Shown: one piece after another, positions 32,611 through 32,719 of the stretch
Numbering within the stretch: position 1 is the first letter of the stretch
Layout: each line of letters opens with the position of its first letter
Origin: Acinetobacter sp.
Lineage (GTDB): Bacteria; Pseudomonadota; Gammaproteobacteria; Pseudomonadales; Moraxellaceae
NCBI GenBank assembly: GCA_008017315.1
Contig: SSHE01000115.1
Coordinates: 1-32,719, forward strand
Direction: 5' to 3'
DNA length: 32,719 bases
Notes under the pieces: model-generated
Told to the model about the DNA's origin: nothing
Database searches by the model: none
Seen by the model: the letters and a program-made list of their open reading frames with translations, nothing else
Translations under genes and position numbers: made by a program

Positions 32611-32719
32611 CCTAGCTTGATGATGACGAATCATCGAGAAGATCATTAAGAGAATAGAAGAACAACTTGTGTGGATTTTTACTGATTGATCGATCGAATA
32701 TATTTTCATTGATTGAATG
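32611..32719 (+). ncRNA. 5' leader of an rRNA operon (boxB-boxA-boxC-like), truncated
   Basis: A boxB-like hairpin (CTTGATGAT/ATCATCGAG, 32616-32638, loop GACGA) is followed by GATCATTAA (32641-32649), which agrees with seven of nine positions of boxA GCTCTTTAA. A boxC-like TTGTGTGG comes next. This order is the antitermination leader that precedes 16S rRNA. The mature 16S start is not reached before the window ends. Identity as an rRNA leader is inferred from these elements and the tandem promoters. Confidence 0.7.

Overview
The window is a chromosomal segment of a gamma-proteobacterium of the Moraxellaceae, most likely Acinetobacter. This rests on the AT-rich composition, the rnpB-tRNA-Met-serC order, the lolC-like/lolD pair, the roadblock/small-GTPase cluster, and the promoter and leader region of a ribosomal RNA operon at the right edge. 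No species can be named from sequence alone.

Layout. 1-2105: end of pgeF, then smpB on the minus strand, coaD and a YfhL-type ferredoxin, RNase P RNA and an elongator tRNA-Met. 2227-5910: serC, an unlisted 45-residue membrane peptide gene, an unrecognised 308-residue protein, a short-chain dehydrogenase and a YaiI-family protein. 5918-9614: a urea transporter, then a brnT-brnA toxin-antitoxin module framed by a 123-bp direct repeat, then lolC-like and lolD genes for lipoprotein export. 9670-15129: comEC for DNA uptake, a lipid A-type acyltransferase, an S49 peptidase and an alpha/beta hydrolase. 15150-18949 (minus strand): an AroP-type permease, then a four-gene group of two roadblock/LC7 proteins, a small GTPase and a protein of unknown function. 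19149-20940 (minus): sspA-sspB plus a probable tail-anchored protein. 21042-23849: a small lipoprotein gene divergent from a BaeSR-type two-component system. 23912-27806: a HI0933-type flavoprotein, a two-gene restriction-modification system recognisable as a HinP1I (GCGC) relative, and a PLP enzyme. 28138-32286: a codon-biased acyl-CoA dehydrogenase and metG. 32437-32719: tandem rRNA promoters and antitermination leader; 16S itself lies beyond the edge.

Most of the window is housekeeping. The accessory parts are the brnTA insert, whose repeat duplicates the end of the transporter gene, the intergenic region and the first codons of lolC, and the HinP1I-like system. A hand scan found only seven GCGC sites in the window, none inside the restriction-modification genes and three in the acyl-CoA dehydrogenase gene. 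The least understood set is the roadblock/GTPase group, which resembles MglA/MglB polarity modules and actinobacterial conservons in content. The BaeSR neighbourhood, with His-rich segments in both the sensor and the divergent lipoprotein, and the third gene of the ssp operon also deserve attention. Start codons were moved to internal ATG/GTG positions where ribosome-binding sites or family length favoured it; each case is stated.
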